In this document: positions 1 through 7,618 of the stretch, piece after piece
How positions within the stretch are numbered: the first letter of the stretch is position 1
How the letters are laid out: every line of letters begins with the position of its first letter
Source: a virus
Strand: one strand, 5' to 3'
DNA: 25,637 bases
Virus record (IMG/VR): IMGVR_UViG_3300024346_000453
Coordinates: 1 to 25,637 of that record
Made by a program: the position numbers and the translations under genes
The notes under the pieces: model-generated
Seen by the model: the letters and a program-made list of their open reading frames with translations, nothing else
The model's database searches: none
What the model was told of the DNA's origin: nothing

Positions 1-310
1 TGTCATTGTCGCCCAATGCAATGCCGCCGTTGGCTGTGATTTCGCCAGAGGCAGTCAGCGTAGTAAACGCGCCAGTAGAGGCAGACGATGCGCCAATAGT
101 CGTGCCATCGATAGAACCGCCGTTAATATCTACGCTAGTTGCCACAAAGTTAGAGCCATCAGCCCTAGCAAGCTCAAAGCCGCCAGCAGTCGAGCCATCA
201 TGGACTACCAAAGTATCTTTTGTAGTGTTTACTGAAATCTCACCTTCTAAACCTGTAAAGGATGCGTGTTCGGTAGTTGTGCCTCTGCGTCTTTGTACTG
301 CTGTAGTCAT
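1..310 (-). CDS. Tail fibre / receptor-binding protein with Mtd-like N-terminus (3' end outside window)
   Basis: The reading frame opens with ATG at 310 and stays open to the window edge, giving 103 complete codons. A GGAG Shine-Dalgarno lies 7 nt upstream, inside the end of the preceding gene. The N-terminus reads MTTAVQRRRGTTTEHASFTG followed by an LEGEISVNTTKDTLVVHDG-type segment, which matches my memory of the N-terminal domain of the Bordetella phage major tropism determinant (Mtd) and related fibres: an RRGT..EH..F.G motif, then a short beta domain ending in VVHDG. After it comes a low-complexity part (SIDGTTIGASSASTGAFTTL, then TASGEI) typical of fibre shafts. It follows the fibre-assembly gene and probably forms part of the host-binding tip. 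Family recognition is from memory; the C-terminal receptor domain is not visible. Confidence 0.75.
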   Translation of the reverse strand, partial: MTTAVQRRRGTTTEHASFTGLEGEISVNTTKDTLVVHDGSTAGGFELARADGSNFVATSVDINGGSIDGTTIGASSASTGAFTTLTASGEITANGGIALGDND

Positions 311-314
311 TTCA

Positions 315-713
315 TTACTCCGGCTTAGTTGGCCAAATTATATCATCTATTGATATTGCGTCAGGATAGGTTTCTGTTATATCCCTTAGCTCTTGTCTGT
401 ATGTTGCCCATTCTTCTTTTTTACTGTCTGACAAAGGCGAATCAGAAAATTGTGTCCAATCTGACTTTAATAATCTTTGATTTCTTCTCGCCCTAACATT
501 TGCTTGAACTATCAAAATCAATTCAGCATCAGTAGGCTGATCAGGTTCTGGCTGATTGCATACTTTACCATCAATAATCATGTGGATTGAATCGTCAGCA
601 ATGCCTTCCATTACAAACTCATTATCTCCGGCTTGCATTTCAAGATCACTATCAACGCACGAACCTGTGCGAAGAATAAAGCCCTCAGAATCATAAACAA
701 TAAATGATTTCAT
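315..713 (-). CDS. Tail fibre assembly chaperone-like protein
   Basis: A 132-aa protein whose ATG overlaps the stop of the giant tail-tip gene (ATGA), so translation is probably coupled. The C-terminal half has RARRNQRLLKSDWTQFSDSP followed by KKEEWATYRQELRDI and a final WPTKPE. This R..RN..L..SDWTQ..D.P....K..W..YRQ.LRDI pattern is the hallmark of phage tail fibre assembly / p31-type chaperones, which sit next to fibre genes and help fold or trimerise the fibre tip. The N-terminal half (MKSFIVYDSEGFILRTGSC) resembles the small beta domain common in Tfa-like proteins. It sits between two large host-contact proteins, in line with this role. Which of the two it serves cannot be told from sequence. 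Confidence 0.75.
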   Translation of the reverse strand: MKSFIVYDSEGFILRTGSCVDSDLEMQAGDNEFVMEGIADDSIHMIIDGKVCNQPEPDQPTDAELILIVQANVRARRNQRLLKSDWTQFSDSPLSDSKKEEWATYRQELRDITETYPDAISIDDIIWPTKPE

Positions 714-3700
714 TTTTTAAGCTCCATGGTGATTAAGTTCCGTTTGCTAACTTGAATATTATTTCCTTGCCTGCCAATTTCTAATGTATAAGTGGCGATT
801 CCAGACGAGCCAATGTGCTGATAACTGCCATTAACCATTCCTGTTTTATAATTTGGGCCGGTGTCTAAATACCAAAGTTTTCCATAATCTAATATTACAG
901 TTCCATTTCTTCGCAAGCGCACATAAATTCTTGCGTAGTCAAGGTCGCCAGAATCGCTATCTCCTGACATTACATCACCAAAGAAAGACCAAAAAATTTC
1001 TGTAGATGTTCCGGCGCTTTCAGTAAATGTTACTGATTGGGCTGTTGCGTAATTTATAGATATATTGTCATATTGATAAAATGGAAACAAATTACCAATA
1101 GTAAAAGCACCAGTCGGCAAGGTTACTGCGTTTCCTGCGATCTGTAGTGTATCAACAGACAAATTAGCAATCTTGCCCGTAGTAACGGCTAGGTTAGCAA
1201 TCTTTGCTGAAGTTACAGCAAGGTTGCCTATCTTAGCATTAGTGATTAAGCCGTCATTGATCTGAGCGGTATTAGTAATAACACCAGAAGCAGCGATTAA
1301 ACCTCCTGTAATAGAGTTTGCTGCTATTTTGTCTGTAGTGATGGCCTCTGCAAATATCTTAACGGAAGTAATAGCGTTAGCTGCAATAGCATCAGCCCCT
1401 ACCGCGCCAGCTTGTATCTTGCCAGCAGTGATAGCGTCAGTATCAATTTTAACGCTTGTAATCGCGTTAGCAGCAATACTGTTTGCCGTCACAGCATCAG
1501 CGGCAATTAAGTCTGCAGTTATAGCATCAGCAGCAATCGCGGCAGTAGTTATCGCACCAGCAGATATAGAGTCAGCAGTAACAGCGCCTGTCGCTATCTT
1601 ATTTGCCGTTATTGCATCAGCGGCGATCTTTACAGAAGTAATCGCATTGGAAGCAATAGTGTCAGCAGTGACAGCACCAGCAGCCAGCTTTGTAGTCGTA
1701 ATAGCGCCCGCTGCTATCTCTGTAGCTGTTACAGCGCCAGCATCTATCTTGCCAGCGGTTATAGCAGCAGCAGCGATTTCATCAGCAGTAACAGCCCCAG
1801 CAGCGATCTTTACCGTAGTAATCGCGTTAGCGGCAATACTTTCGGCGACAACCGCACCAGCTTGTATTTTAGTTGATGTAATAGCGTCGGCGGCAATAGT
1901 TTCAGATATGATCGCTCCGGCAGCTATCTTTTCAGAAGTTATAGCAGCCGCATCAAGTTTTGCGGTAGTTACAGAGCCAGCAGCTAATTCTAAAGCGGTG
2001 ATTGCTCCAGCGGCAATTTCGGCAGCAGTAATGGTGTCAGCAGCTATTTTCCCTGAAGTGATAGAGTTTGCAGCTATCTCGTCAGCAGTAACAGCACCAG
2101 CCGCTATTTTCTCAGTGGTAATTGCTGCTGCGGCAATCTCATCTGCTGTAATAGCACCTGCTGCAATTTTAGCGGTAGTTACAGAACCAGCAGCTAGTGA
2201 CTCGGCAACTACAGCACCTGCTGCAATCTTGTCAGCCGTAATAGCATCAGCGGCAATGGTACTTGCTGTGACAGCATCGGCTGCTATCTTGCCCGCTGTA
2301 ATTGCATTTGCTGAAATCTTTTCAGATGTGATGGCATTCGCTGCTATTTCGTCAGCAGTTATAGCACCAGCGGCAATTTCGGCAGCGGTAATAGTGTTTG
2401 CTGCAATAGCGTCAGCAGTAACGGCATTAGCTGCTATTTCATTAGCGGTAATTGCATCTGCTGCTATTTTAACGGTAGTAATAGAATTAGCTGCTATTTC
2501 ATCAGCCGTAACTGCTCCCGCTGAAATCTTAGCCGTAGTGATTGCGTCAGCTATTATCTTATCGCTGGTAATTGCATTTGCAGCAATTTCAGAAGCTGTT
2601 ATAGCATTGGCTGCTATTTTAGCTGTCGTAATAGCATCACTTGCTATCTTGGTAGTAGTTATAGCTTCCGCTGCAATAACATCTGCTGTTACAGCGTTTA
2701 AAGCTATTTTAGCGGTAGTAACTGCATTAGCACCAATTTTCGTTGCCGTTATAGCGCCAGCAGCTATGACATCACCTTGAATAGCGTCAATCGCAATCTT
2801 TGCGTTAGTAACTGCATCGCTGGCAATCTTTGTTTCCGTAATCGCTCCAGCAGCTATAACGTCAGCAGTAACGGCATTCAAGGCTATCTTTGCGGTAGTC
2901 ACTGCATTAGAGGCGAGCTTTAAATCATTAACAGCGCCGTCCAATAACTTTTCACTAGTTATGGCCCCTGCTGCTATTACATCGCCACTAACTGCATCAA
3001 CAGCCAATTTTGCATTCGTTACCGCATCATCAGCAAGTTTCAATGAAGTGACAGCATTTGCCGTAATTTTCTCAGAAGTAATAGCACCTGCCGCAATCAC
3101 ATCAGAGGTAATGGCATTTACCGCAATCTTTGCATTTGTTACAGCGTCATCAGCCAGCTTTAATTCGCTTATAGCGCCGTCTAATATCTTTGATGCAGTT
3201 ATAGCGCCTGCTGCGATAACAGCGCCCTGAATGGCATCTACAGCTATTTTAGCGTTAGTTACAGCGCCAGCAGCAATCTGCGTGTTTGTAATTGTTCCTT
3301 GCAAGTCAACTGTGGCAATTGTGGCAATAAATGCAGTACCGGTATATCGGTAAGTTTTATTGTCTGTCGTTAAGAATACCTGTCTACCTTGGAAGTTACC
3401 TGTCGTTGGTAATACTGTAACAATCTCAATCGGACGCAAGTTACTTGGAAAGTTGGCAGCAGCCAAAGCGCCAGACACATCAGCGGCAGGAATAGAGGTA
3501 ACAAAAGAAGTTCCTGTATAACGGTATAACTTGTTATCAGTAGTTAAAAATAATACTTGCGGGCCAGTATATCCAGAGGGATTGGGCAATACAGTAACTA
3601 CGGCAATCGGCTCAATTCCCTCAGCAAATGAAACAGCGTCTACAGTTCCTGCTTCAATAGAGAAAATGTCATCAGTCCAAACTGAACTTGTAGCGTCCCA

Positions 3701-5983
3701 TCGCCACAGCTTATTGTTTGTTGTGTCGTATTTAATCTGCCCGTCAAAATCTCCGACAGCAGGAAGCGTAGCTACAGGCTCAATACCATAAGCACCAGCT
3801 TCGCTAAACAGGTTATTTACTTGTTCACTAAATGAATCAGAATCAACAAATAATGTTGTAGCAGATGCAACGGTTGAGAAGTCTGATACATTGCCGCTGT
3901 AATCAACTGACTTCAGCCAGTAGTATTTTAAGACGTTGTAACCAAGACCAGTACGGCTGAAATAATCGCCTCCAGCAATCGCTATCTTTGTCGCTGTTTC
4001 AGGATTATTTACATTATTTTCCCAAACTTGAACATGGCTATAATCAGGGTCAGTAGGTGGAATCCAGCTAAGTGTTATTTCACGCAAGCTGCCAGTAGCA
4101 ATAACTGATTCGGGAATTGATGGAGCATCTGTATCGCCTTCCGCAAGTCCTGAAAGAGTTACCCAATTACTGCGAACGCCAAGCTCGTTGATTGCCCTAA
4201 CTCTAATGTTGTAGTTTGCGCTAGGTGTAACCCCTGTCAGGATATATTGAGTAGTAGTCACAAACGAAGAATTATAATCAGGCTCATCAGTGGCTACTGA
4301 CTCATCAATAGAGCCATAATCCAAAAGAACAGAAGAAGCCTCAGTAATAAGCCCATAAGATTCTGAAGTGATGTATTCGTCGGCTATGCTCCCATAGTCA
4401 ATAAGGGCAGAGCCTCGCTGATATTGCACCTCATATTGCGTTACAAACGCATCTTCGCTTGCTGTCCAATTTAAACGAATAGATGGCAACAATGTTCCGT
4501 CACTGGCAATAACTGTAGTTGATATTGCAGTTAAGTTTGTTGGCGGCTGGGTAACCCTCCCGTTGTACAGATCAATTTCGCCACCAGTTAAATAATCCTT
4601 TTCGTCAGAAGATGCCCAGTCGTATATTTCAGCAGTTGTTTCTATGGCTTGAACATTAACAACAATAGTGCCTTCTGAGCTTAGATTAAAATCGTAACCT
4701 ATAACCTCAAACACTTTTTGATTCCAACCCATTTTTGAGTTGGTGACCATGATGTTGTCGCCTGCTTTAAACTTTAAGGCAGTCAAATTACAAGGCAAAT
4801 TTATTGTTGTTTGCTGCCTAGATCGCAACAACGCTATCTTTGCAATTCTTTGTGATCTTGCGCTATTGGTGGTAAACGGCATCGCCAAATCAAGATAGAT
4901 CGGGTCGCCATCTTCAATGCTATAAGATGAACTAATTTGAGCAGGATAATCAGCTAATGTGTAATTATCGTCCTCGCTAAGAAAAACACCTTTCACGCCA
5001 TTGTAAAGACTTCTTCTTGATTGCTTGGTCTGTACTTCAATACCGCCAGAAAGTACCGATTCATCAATAACAACAGTAGGCGAAGAATACTCTGCACCGC
5101 GAATAAAATACTCACCGCCTGAATAAACAAGATTGCCTGCCATAGCAGACAGCATCGCTTCAAGATTATCTTTTCTTGAGTTGGCTGTATCTACTACGCC
5201 ATCAAGTGTGTATCTGGCCTGAGTTCCACCAGAAGTTAAAGCAACTTGCTGGTTACATAAATTGGCAGTTGATAATAATGCGCTTAAATTGACTGAGCCT
5301 GATTGTTCTGCAAGACCGTATTTGCTGTCTGTTAGATAATCATAAACGCACAAGGCTGGGTTTTGAGTCCACTCAGTGTTTCCGTTTGATGGGTTGTATA
5401 TTTTCTTGCCGCGAATAACTGCCGATATGTTTGGAAGCCCTTGCGAGAATTGGTCTGCGTCATACTTCAACCGAACATACAGATAAGCCGTATCGTTTAG
5501 AATATGCTCTGAAGTCCAAAGAGTTGATGAAGATACAAGGGTAGGGTCAGCAGTTGTCTGAGAGCCGTCATAAAACCCTATATGAACGAAAGAACCCCAA
5601 TCATCTTGGAAAAAATTGTCCCATACTTTTTGATCGTTAAACCAGATTTCCTCGTAGCCGTCTATCTCGTGGCCTGCAATAGCAATTACCATGTGCAGGT
5701 ATTCATTTTTACTTCCAGTAGAATCAAGAAAGACTACAGCGCCTCCAACCCTAGCGCGACCATAAACAAGTTTTCTTGAAGCGTCAGGCTCTCTAACCGT
5801 TATACCTGTTCCTGCCATAGATTGACCAAATGACGGCTTTGGGGCTAACGCTCTTGAAAGCATTGAAAGTCCTGCGCCTATGGCAAATGCACCAGCAAAA
5901 GCGCCTAAACTTAATGCAGCAAATCCAGCAGCAGCCCATGCGCCACCAGCAGATGCCAAACCAGCTATTACCGTAACTGCCAT
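710..5983 (-). CDS. Lambda J-like tail tip / central fibre protein with giant decapeptide-repeat shaft
   Basis: A 1757-aa protein, the largest in the window. Residues about 1-60 are hydrophobic and Gly/Ala-rich. Residues about 60-470 match the J-like hub type (for example VYGRARVGG, VIRGKKIYNP, then GDNIMVTNSKMGW). Residues about 480-710 contain two fibronectin type III-like domains (LRLNWTASED-type and ITLSWIPPTDPDYSHVQVWE strands). Residues about 730-895 hold three related 50-60 aa modules ending in LTTDNKLYRYTGTSF-type sequence. Residues 895-1564 are 67 consecutive ten-residue repeats, then about five degenerate ones. The last 130 residues form a non-repetitive head rich in aromatic residues. 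Lambda J is about 1130 aa, so the repeats largely explain the extra length. It starts one base after the GNAT gene stop. Inferred role: hub at the tail tip plus host-binding shaft. Confidence 0.85.
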   Translation of the reverse strand: MAVTVIAGLASAGGAWAAAGFAALSLGAFAGAFAIGAGLSMLSRALAPKPSFGQSMAGTGITVREPDASRKLVYGRARVGGAVVFLDSTGSKNEYLHMVIAIAGHEIDGYEEIWFNDQKVWDNFFQDDWGSFVHIGFYDGSQTTADPTLVSSSTLWTSEHILNDTAYLYVRLKYDADQFSQGLPNISAVIRGKKIYNPSNGNTEWTQNPALCVYDYLTDSKYGLAEQSGSVNLSALLSTANLCNQQVALTSGGTQARYTLDGVVDTANSRKDNLEAMLSAMAGNLVYSGGEYFIRGAEYSSPTVVIDESVLSGGIEVQTKQSRRSLYNGVKGVFLSEDDNYTLADYPAQISSSYSIEDGDPIYLDLAMPFTTNSARSQRIAKIALLRSRQQTTINLPCNLTALKFKAGDNIMVTNSKMGWNQKVFEVIGYDFNLSSEGTIVVNVQAIETTAEIYDWASSDEKDYLTGGEIDLYNGRVTQPPTNLTAISTTVIASDGTLLPSIRLNWTASEDAFVTQYEVQYQRGSALIDYGSIADEYITSESYGLITEASSVLLDYGSIDESVATDEPDYNSSFVTTTQYILTGVTPSANYNIRVRAINELGVRSNWVTLSGLAEGDTDAPSIPESVIATGSLREITLSWIPPTDPDYSHVQVWENNVNNPETATKIAIAGGDYFSRTGLGYNVLKYYWLKSVDYSGNVSDFSTVASATTLFVDSDSFSEQVNNLFSEAGAYGIEPVATLPAVGDFDGQIKYDTTNNKLWRWDATSSVWTDDIFSIEAGTVDAVSFAEGIEPIAVVTVLPNPSGYTGPQVLFLTTDNKLYRYTGTSFVTSIPAADVSGALAAANFPSNLRPIEIVTVLPTTGNFQGRQVFLTTDNKTYRYTGTAFIATIATVDLQGTITNTQIAAGAVTNAKIAVDAIQGAVIAAGAITASKILDGAISELKLADDAVTNAKIAVNAITSDVIAAGAITSEKITANAVTSLKLADDAVTNAKLAVDAVSGDVIAAGAITSEKLLDGAVNDLKLASNAVTTAKIALNAVTADVIAAGAITETKIASDAVTNAKIAIDAIQGDVIAAGAITATKIGANAVTTAKIALNAVTADVIAAEAITTTKIASDAITTAKIAANAITASEIAANAITSDKIIADAITTAKISAGAVTADEIAANSITTVKIAADAITANEIAANAVTADAIAANTITAAEIAAGAITADEIAANAITSEKISANAITAGKIAADAVTASTIAADAITADKIAAGAVVAESLAAGSVTTAKIAAGAITADEIAAAAITTEKIAAGAVTADEIAANSITSGKIAADTITAAEIAAGAITALELAAGSVTTAKLDAAAITSEKIAAGAIISETIAADAITSTKIQAGAVVAESIAANAITTVKIAAGAVTADEIAAAAITAGKIDAGAVTATEIAAGAITTTKLAAGAVTADTIASNAITSVKIAADAITANKIATGAVTADSISAGAITTAAIAADAITADLIAADAVTANSIAANAITSVKIDTDAITAGKIQAGAVGADAIAANAITSVKIFAEAITTDKIAANSITGGLIAASGVITNTAQINDGLITNAKIGNLAVTSAKIANLAVTTGKIANLSVDTLQIAGNAVTLPTGAFTIGNLFPFYQYDNISINYATAQSVTFTESAGTSTEIFWSFFGDVMSGDSDSGDLDYARIYVRLRRNGTVILDYGKLWYLDTGPNYKTGMVNGSYQHIGSSGIATYTLEIGRQGNNIQVSKRNLITMELKK
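1292..3301 (-). repeat. 67 tandem 30-bp units encoding decapeptide repeats in the tail fibre
   Basis: Reading the minus strand from 3301 to 1292, 67 units of exactly ten residues follow one another with no insertion or deletion. The consensus is A-(D/N/G)-A-(I/V)-T-x-x-x-I-A, for example ADAITADKIA and AGAVTADEIA. Positions 3, 4, 5, 9 and 10 are most constant and positions 6-8 vary. The first 22 units also show a longer period: three blocks of four units then three of three, marked by a recurring VDAIQGAVIA / LNAVTADVIA unit. About five looser units follow to about 1125. Similar AVTTAKIADG repeats are known in phage fibres and presumably form a beta-rich trimeric shaft. The repeat keeps the antisense frame open over 1.4 kb. 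Confidence 0.95.
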
Positions 5984-5984
5984 T

Positions 5985-6443
5985 TTACTTACCTACAAAA
6001 CATTTCGAGTAAATGCGTTCGATCAAATCGAACCCCATGCCGATCATTAACTGGTCAAAAGGCAAATGCACCTTTGTGTTTATCATCATCAAAGATACGC
6101 CATCAGCTTTGCAGTGATCTTCGGCGTATTTTATCAGCTTATAGCCTGTCGCGCCTGAGCGATATTCTGGGAGAACAAATACAACGTCATTCGATGCAAA
6201 TTTATGGTCTTGATAGTGTACGCTTTGGTTTACAATAAGTACGCAATATCCAACTAAATTACCATCGCTTCTTGCGGTAAATATACGCAAAATGCCAGCG
6301 GCATCAAGCCTTGCGTATTCTTTCCAATTTGGGTTTAGTTTTATTATACCTTGGTTTAAAGCAACCATTTCCCAATGCTTTTCCAGCAATGGTTTAATAT
6401 CTTCTTTGACGTTAGCTAAACATTCGTGAGCAATTGAGATCAT
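5985..6443 (-). CDS. GNAT-fold acetyltransferase in the tail cluster
   Basis: A 152-aa protein with the GNAT layout: an N-terminal helix-rich part, a central strand LVGYCVLIVN, then DVVFVLPEYRSGATGYKLIK, which looks like the acetyl-CoA loop (VxPxYRsxGxGxxL), and a C-terminal strand plus GMGFDLIERIYSK, the usual end with a G-(F/Y) pair. The loop here is YRSGATGYKL, a slight variant of R/Q-x-x-G-x-G. Its ATG shares one base with the stop of the upstream tail gene and its stop is one base before the tail-tip gene, so it belongs to the late tail operon. GNAT genes are found at this position in several phages; the substrate is unknown. Catalysis is inferred from fold only. Confidence 0.75.
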   Translation of the reverse strand: MISIAHECLANVKEDIKPLLEKHWEMVALNQGIIKLNPNWKEYARLDAAGILRIFTARSDGNLVGYCVLIVNQSVHYQDHKFASNDVVFVLPEYRSGATGYKLIKYAEDHCKADGVSLMMINTKVHLPFDQLMIGMGFDLIERIYSKCFVGK

Positions 6444-7066
6444 TAGTATCTACTTCTAGCAGCGTTATCAGCACCTCTTGAGCCAGAGCCATTTTGCGAC
6501 GATGGTGTTGGTCTGCCCCAGATTATTTCTTTCTCTTGTATTTTTGCCACAAACTCAAAGCCCTTGTCATTTTGGTAATCAATCTTTTGATCTTCTGAGG
6601 TGTAACGTCTGACAGATGCTCGGTCAAAAGCGATCAATTTGTTTTCTGCGCTTATAATTATGCTTGAAGTTTCCCCAGAATCAGAGATATTCATTACGTC
6701 CATGAATCCGCTAAACAATACAACAGGGCTAGATATAATGTCCCCGCTATCATTTAAAGCTCCAAGATACAAAGTAATTACTCTGCCTTGGTATGGCTCA
6801 TCTCTGGCAATAGTTAAAAGCGATTGCTTCACCCCAGCCAAGGTAATGCTTATCCCTGAAGCTGTAAGCTCTGCGCTTTCGCTAATTTGGCTGATAGATA
6901 ATAAATCCCCAGCGCCTAAATATGTATCACCGTCAAATGTTAAGCTGCCAATGCCAGACCATAAGTTTACATCGCCAGCGTCGAACTCGGCTTTCATTAA
7001 ATAAATAGGTCGAACTAAATCAGCAGACGCTACCGCCTGCATTTCAGTGCTTAATACTCTGCTCAT
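6443..7066 (-). CDS. Minor tail / baseplate hub-type protein (DUF2163-like)
   Basis: A 207-aa protein located between the distal tail protein and the tail-tip gene. The N-terminus (LVRPIYLMKAEFDAGDVNLW, then SGIGSLTFDGDTYLGAGDLL) and the following SGISITLAGV and YQGRVITLYLGALNDSGDII strands match minor tail proteins of the DUF2163 kind, which build the ring joining the tube to the tip. The C-terminus (SSQNGSGSRGADNAARSRY) is flexible and Gly/Ser-rich. The start overlaps the upstream stop (ATGA) with GAGG nearby, and the stop overlaps the GNAT start. The family name is from memory of similar proteins; the role in the tail distal end rests also on position. No catalytic motif is seen. Confidence 0.65.
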   Translation of the reverse strand: MSRVLSTEMQAVASADLVRPIYLMKAEFDAGDVNLWSGIGSLTFDGDTYLGAGDLLSISQISESAELTASGISITLAGVKQSLLTIARDEPYQGRVITLYLGALNDSGDIISSPVVLFSGFMDVMNISDSGETSSIIISAENKLIAFDRASVRRYTSEDQKIDYQNDKGFEFVAKIQEKEIIWGRPTPSSQNGSGSRGADNAARSRY

Positions 7067-7617
7067 AATGCCTCGATGAATGCCAAGGTAAAACCGTAAT
7101 GTGAAGCTGTGCTGATTGACCAGCCAATATCATTTGATGCCATGCGCCAAAGGCTTGTCGGCAAAGTAAAGTCTAGCACTGAACCGCTTGCAGCTTCAGA
7201 CCTTAGTGGAGGTTGAAACTCTAACACGCCTGAGCCTGAAGCCTTGCCAACTGTAACCATATATAAGTAATTATTTAGATTAAAGTAGTCGCCAGCGGAT
7301 ACGGCAGAACCTGTTGCAGTCAAGCTCTCTGATCGGATAGTTGTTATGCCAGAGGTGGTAGCAGTTGCAGAGCTGGTGTGCAGCGGATTACCAAACGTGA
7401 ACGTGCCTTCTCGACCTTTCAGCCCAATGATAAACGCCTCTACCGCTCGCGCCTCAGAGTGGGTTAATGGGGGCAGCGTTACTTCGCATTCCCATCTTGC
7501 GCCTTGGTGAGCATATACCTGAGTGTCTAACGTAAACGGCGATTCAGATACGGCAACAACGCGCCGCAATCTCATGTTTAAAATTTGTATCCCTACATTG
7601 GGGAATGCTAACGGCAT
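7063..7617 (-). CDS. Distal tail / minor tail protein
   Basis: A 184-aa protein starting one base after the tape measure stop, with GGAG 6 nt before its ATG. It contains an ARWECEVTLPPLTHSEARAV segment and LKGREGTFTFGNP, a pattern seen in distal tail-type proteins in which a W.....LPPL..EA..... stretch precedes a G..G.F.FG.P strand. The C-terminal half has the strands YLYMVTVGKASGSGVLEFQP and a terminal WSISTASHYGFTLAFIEAL. It would form the ring at the end of the tail tube, between tape measure and hub, as its gene order suggests. It is a structural protein with no enzymatic motif; exact family is uncertain. Confidence 0.65.
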   Translation of the reverse strand: MPLAFPNVGIQILNMRLRRVVAVSESPFTLDTQVYAHQGARWECEVTLPPLTHSEARAVEAFIIGLKGREGTFTFGNPLHTSSATATTSGITTIRSESLTATGSAVSAGDYFNLNNYLYMVTVGKASGSGVLEFQPPLRSEAASGSVLDFTLPTSLWRMASNDIGWSISTASHYGFTLAFIEAL

Positions 7618-7618
7618 T

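Noticed and set aside
1329-2780. Plus-strand open frame of 483 codons
   Set aside because: It is the antisense of the decapeptide repeat; the 30-bp period keeps the frame free of stops. Low-complexity product, no RBS-linked context, and the minus frame is a clear tail fibre.
1292-3301. CRISPR-like array
   Set aside because: The period is 30 bp without constant repeat and variable spacer; all of it codes for in-frame protein repeats.
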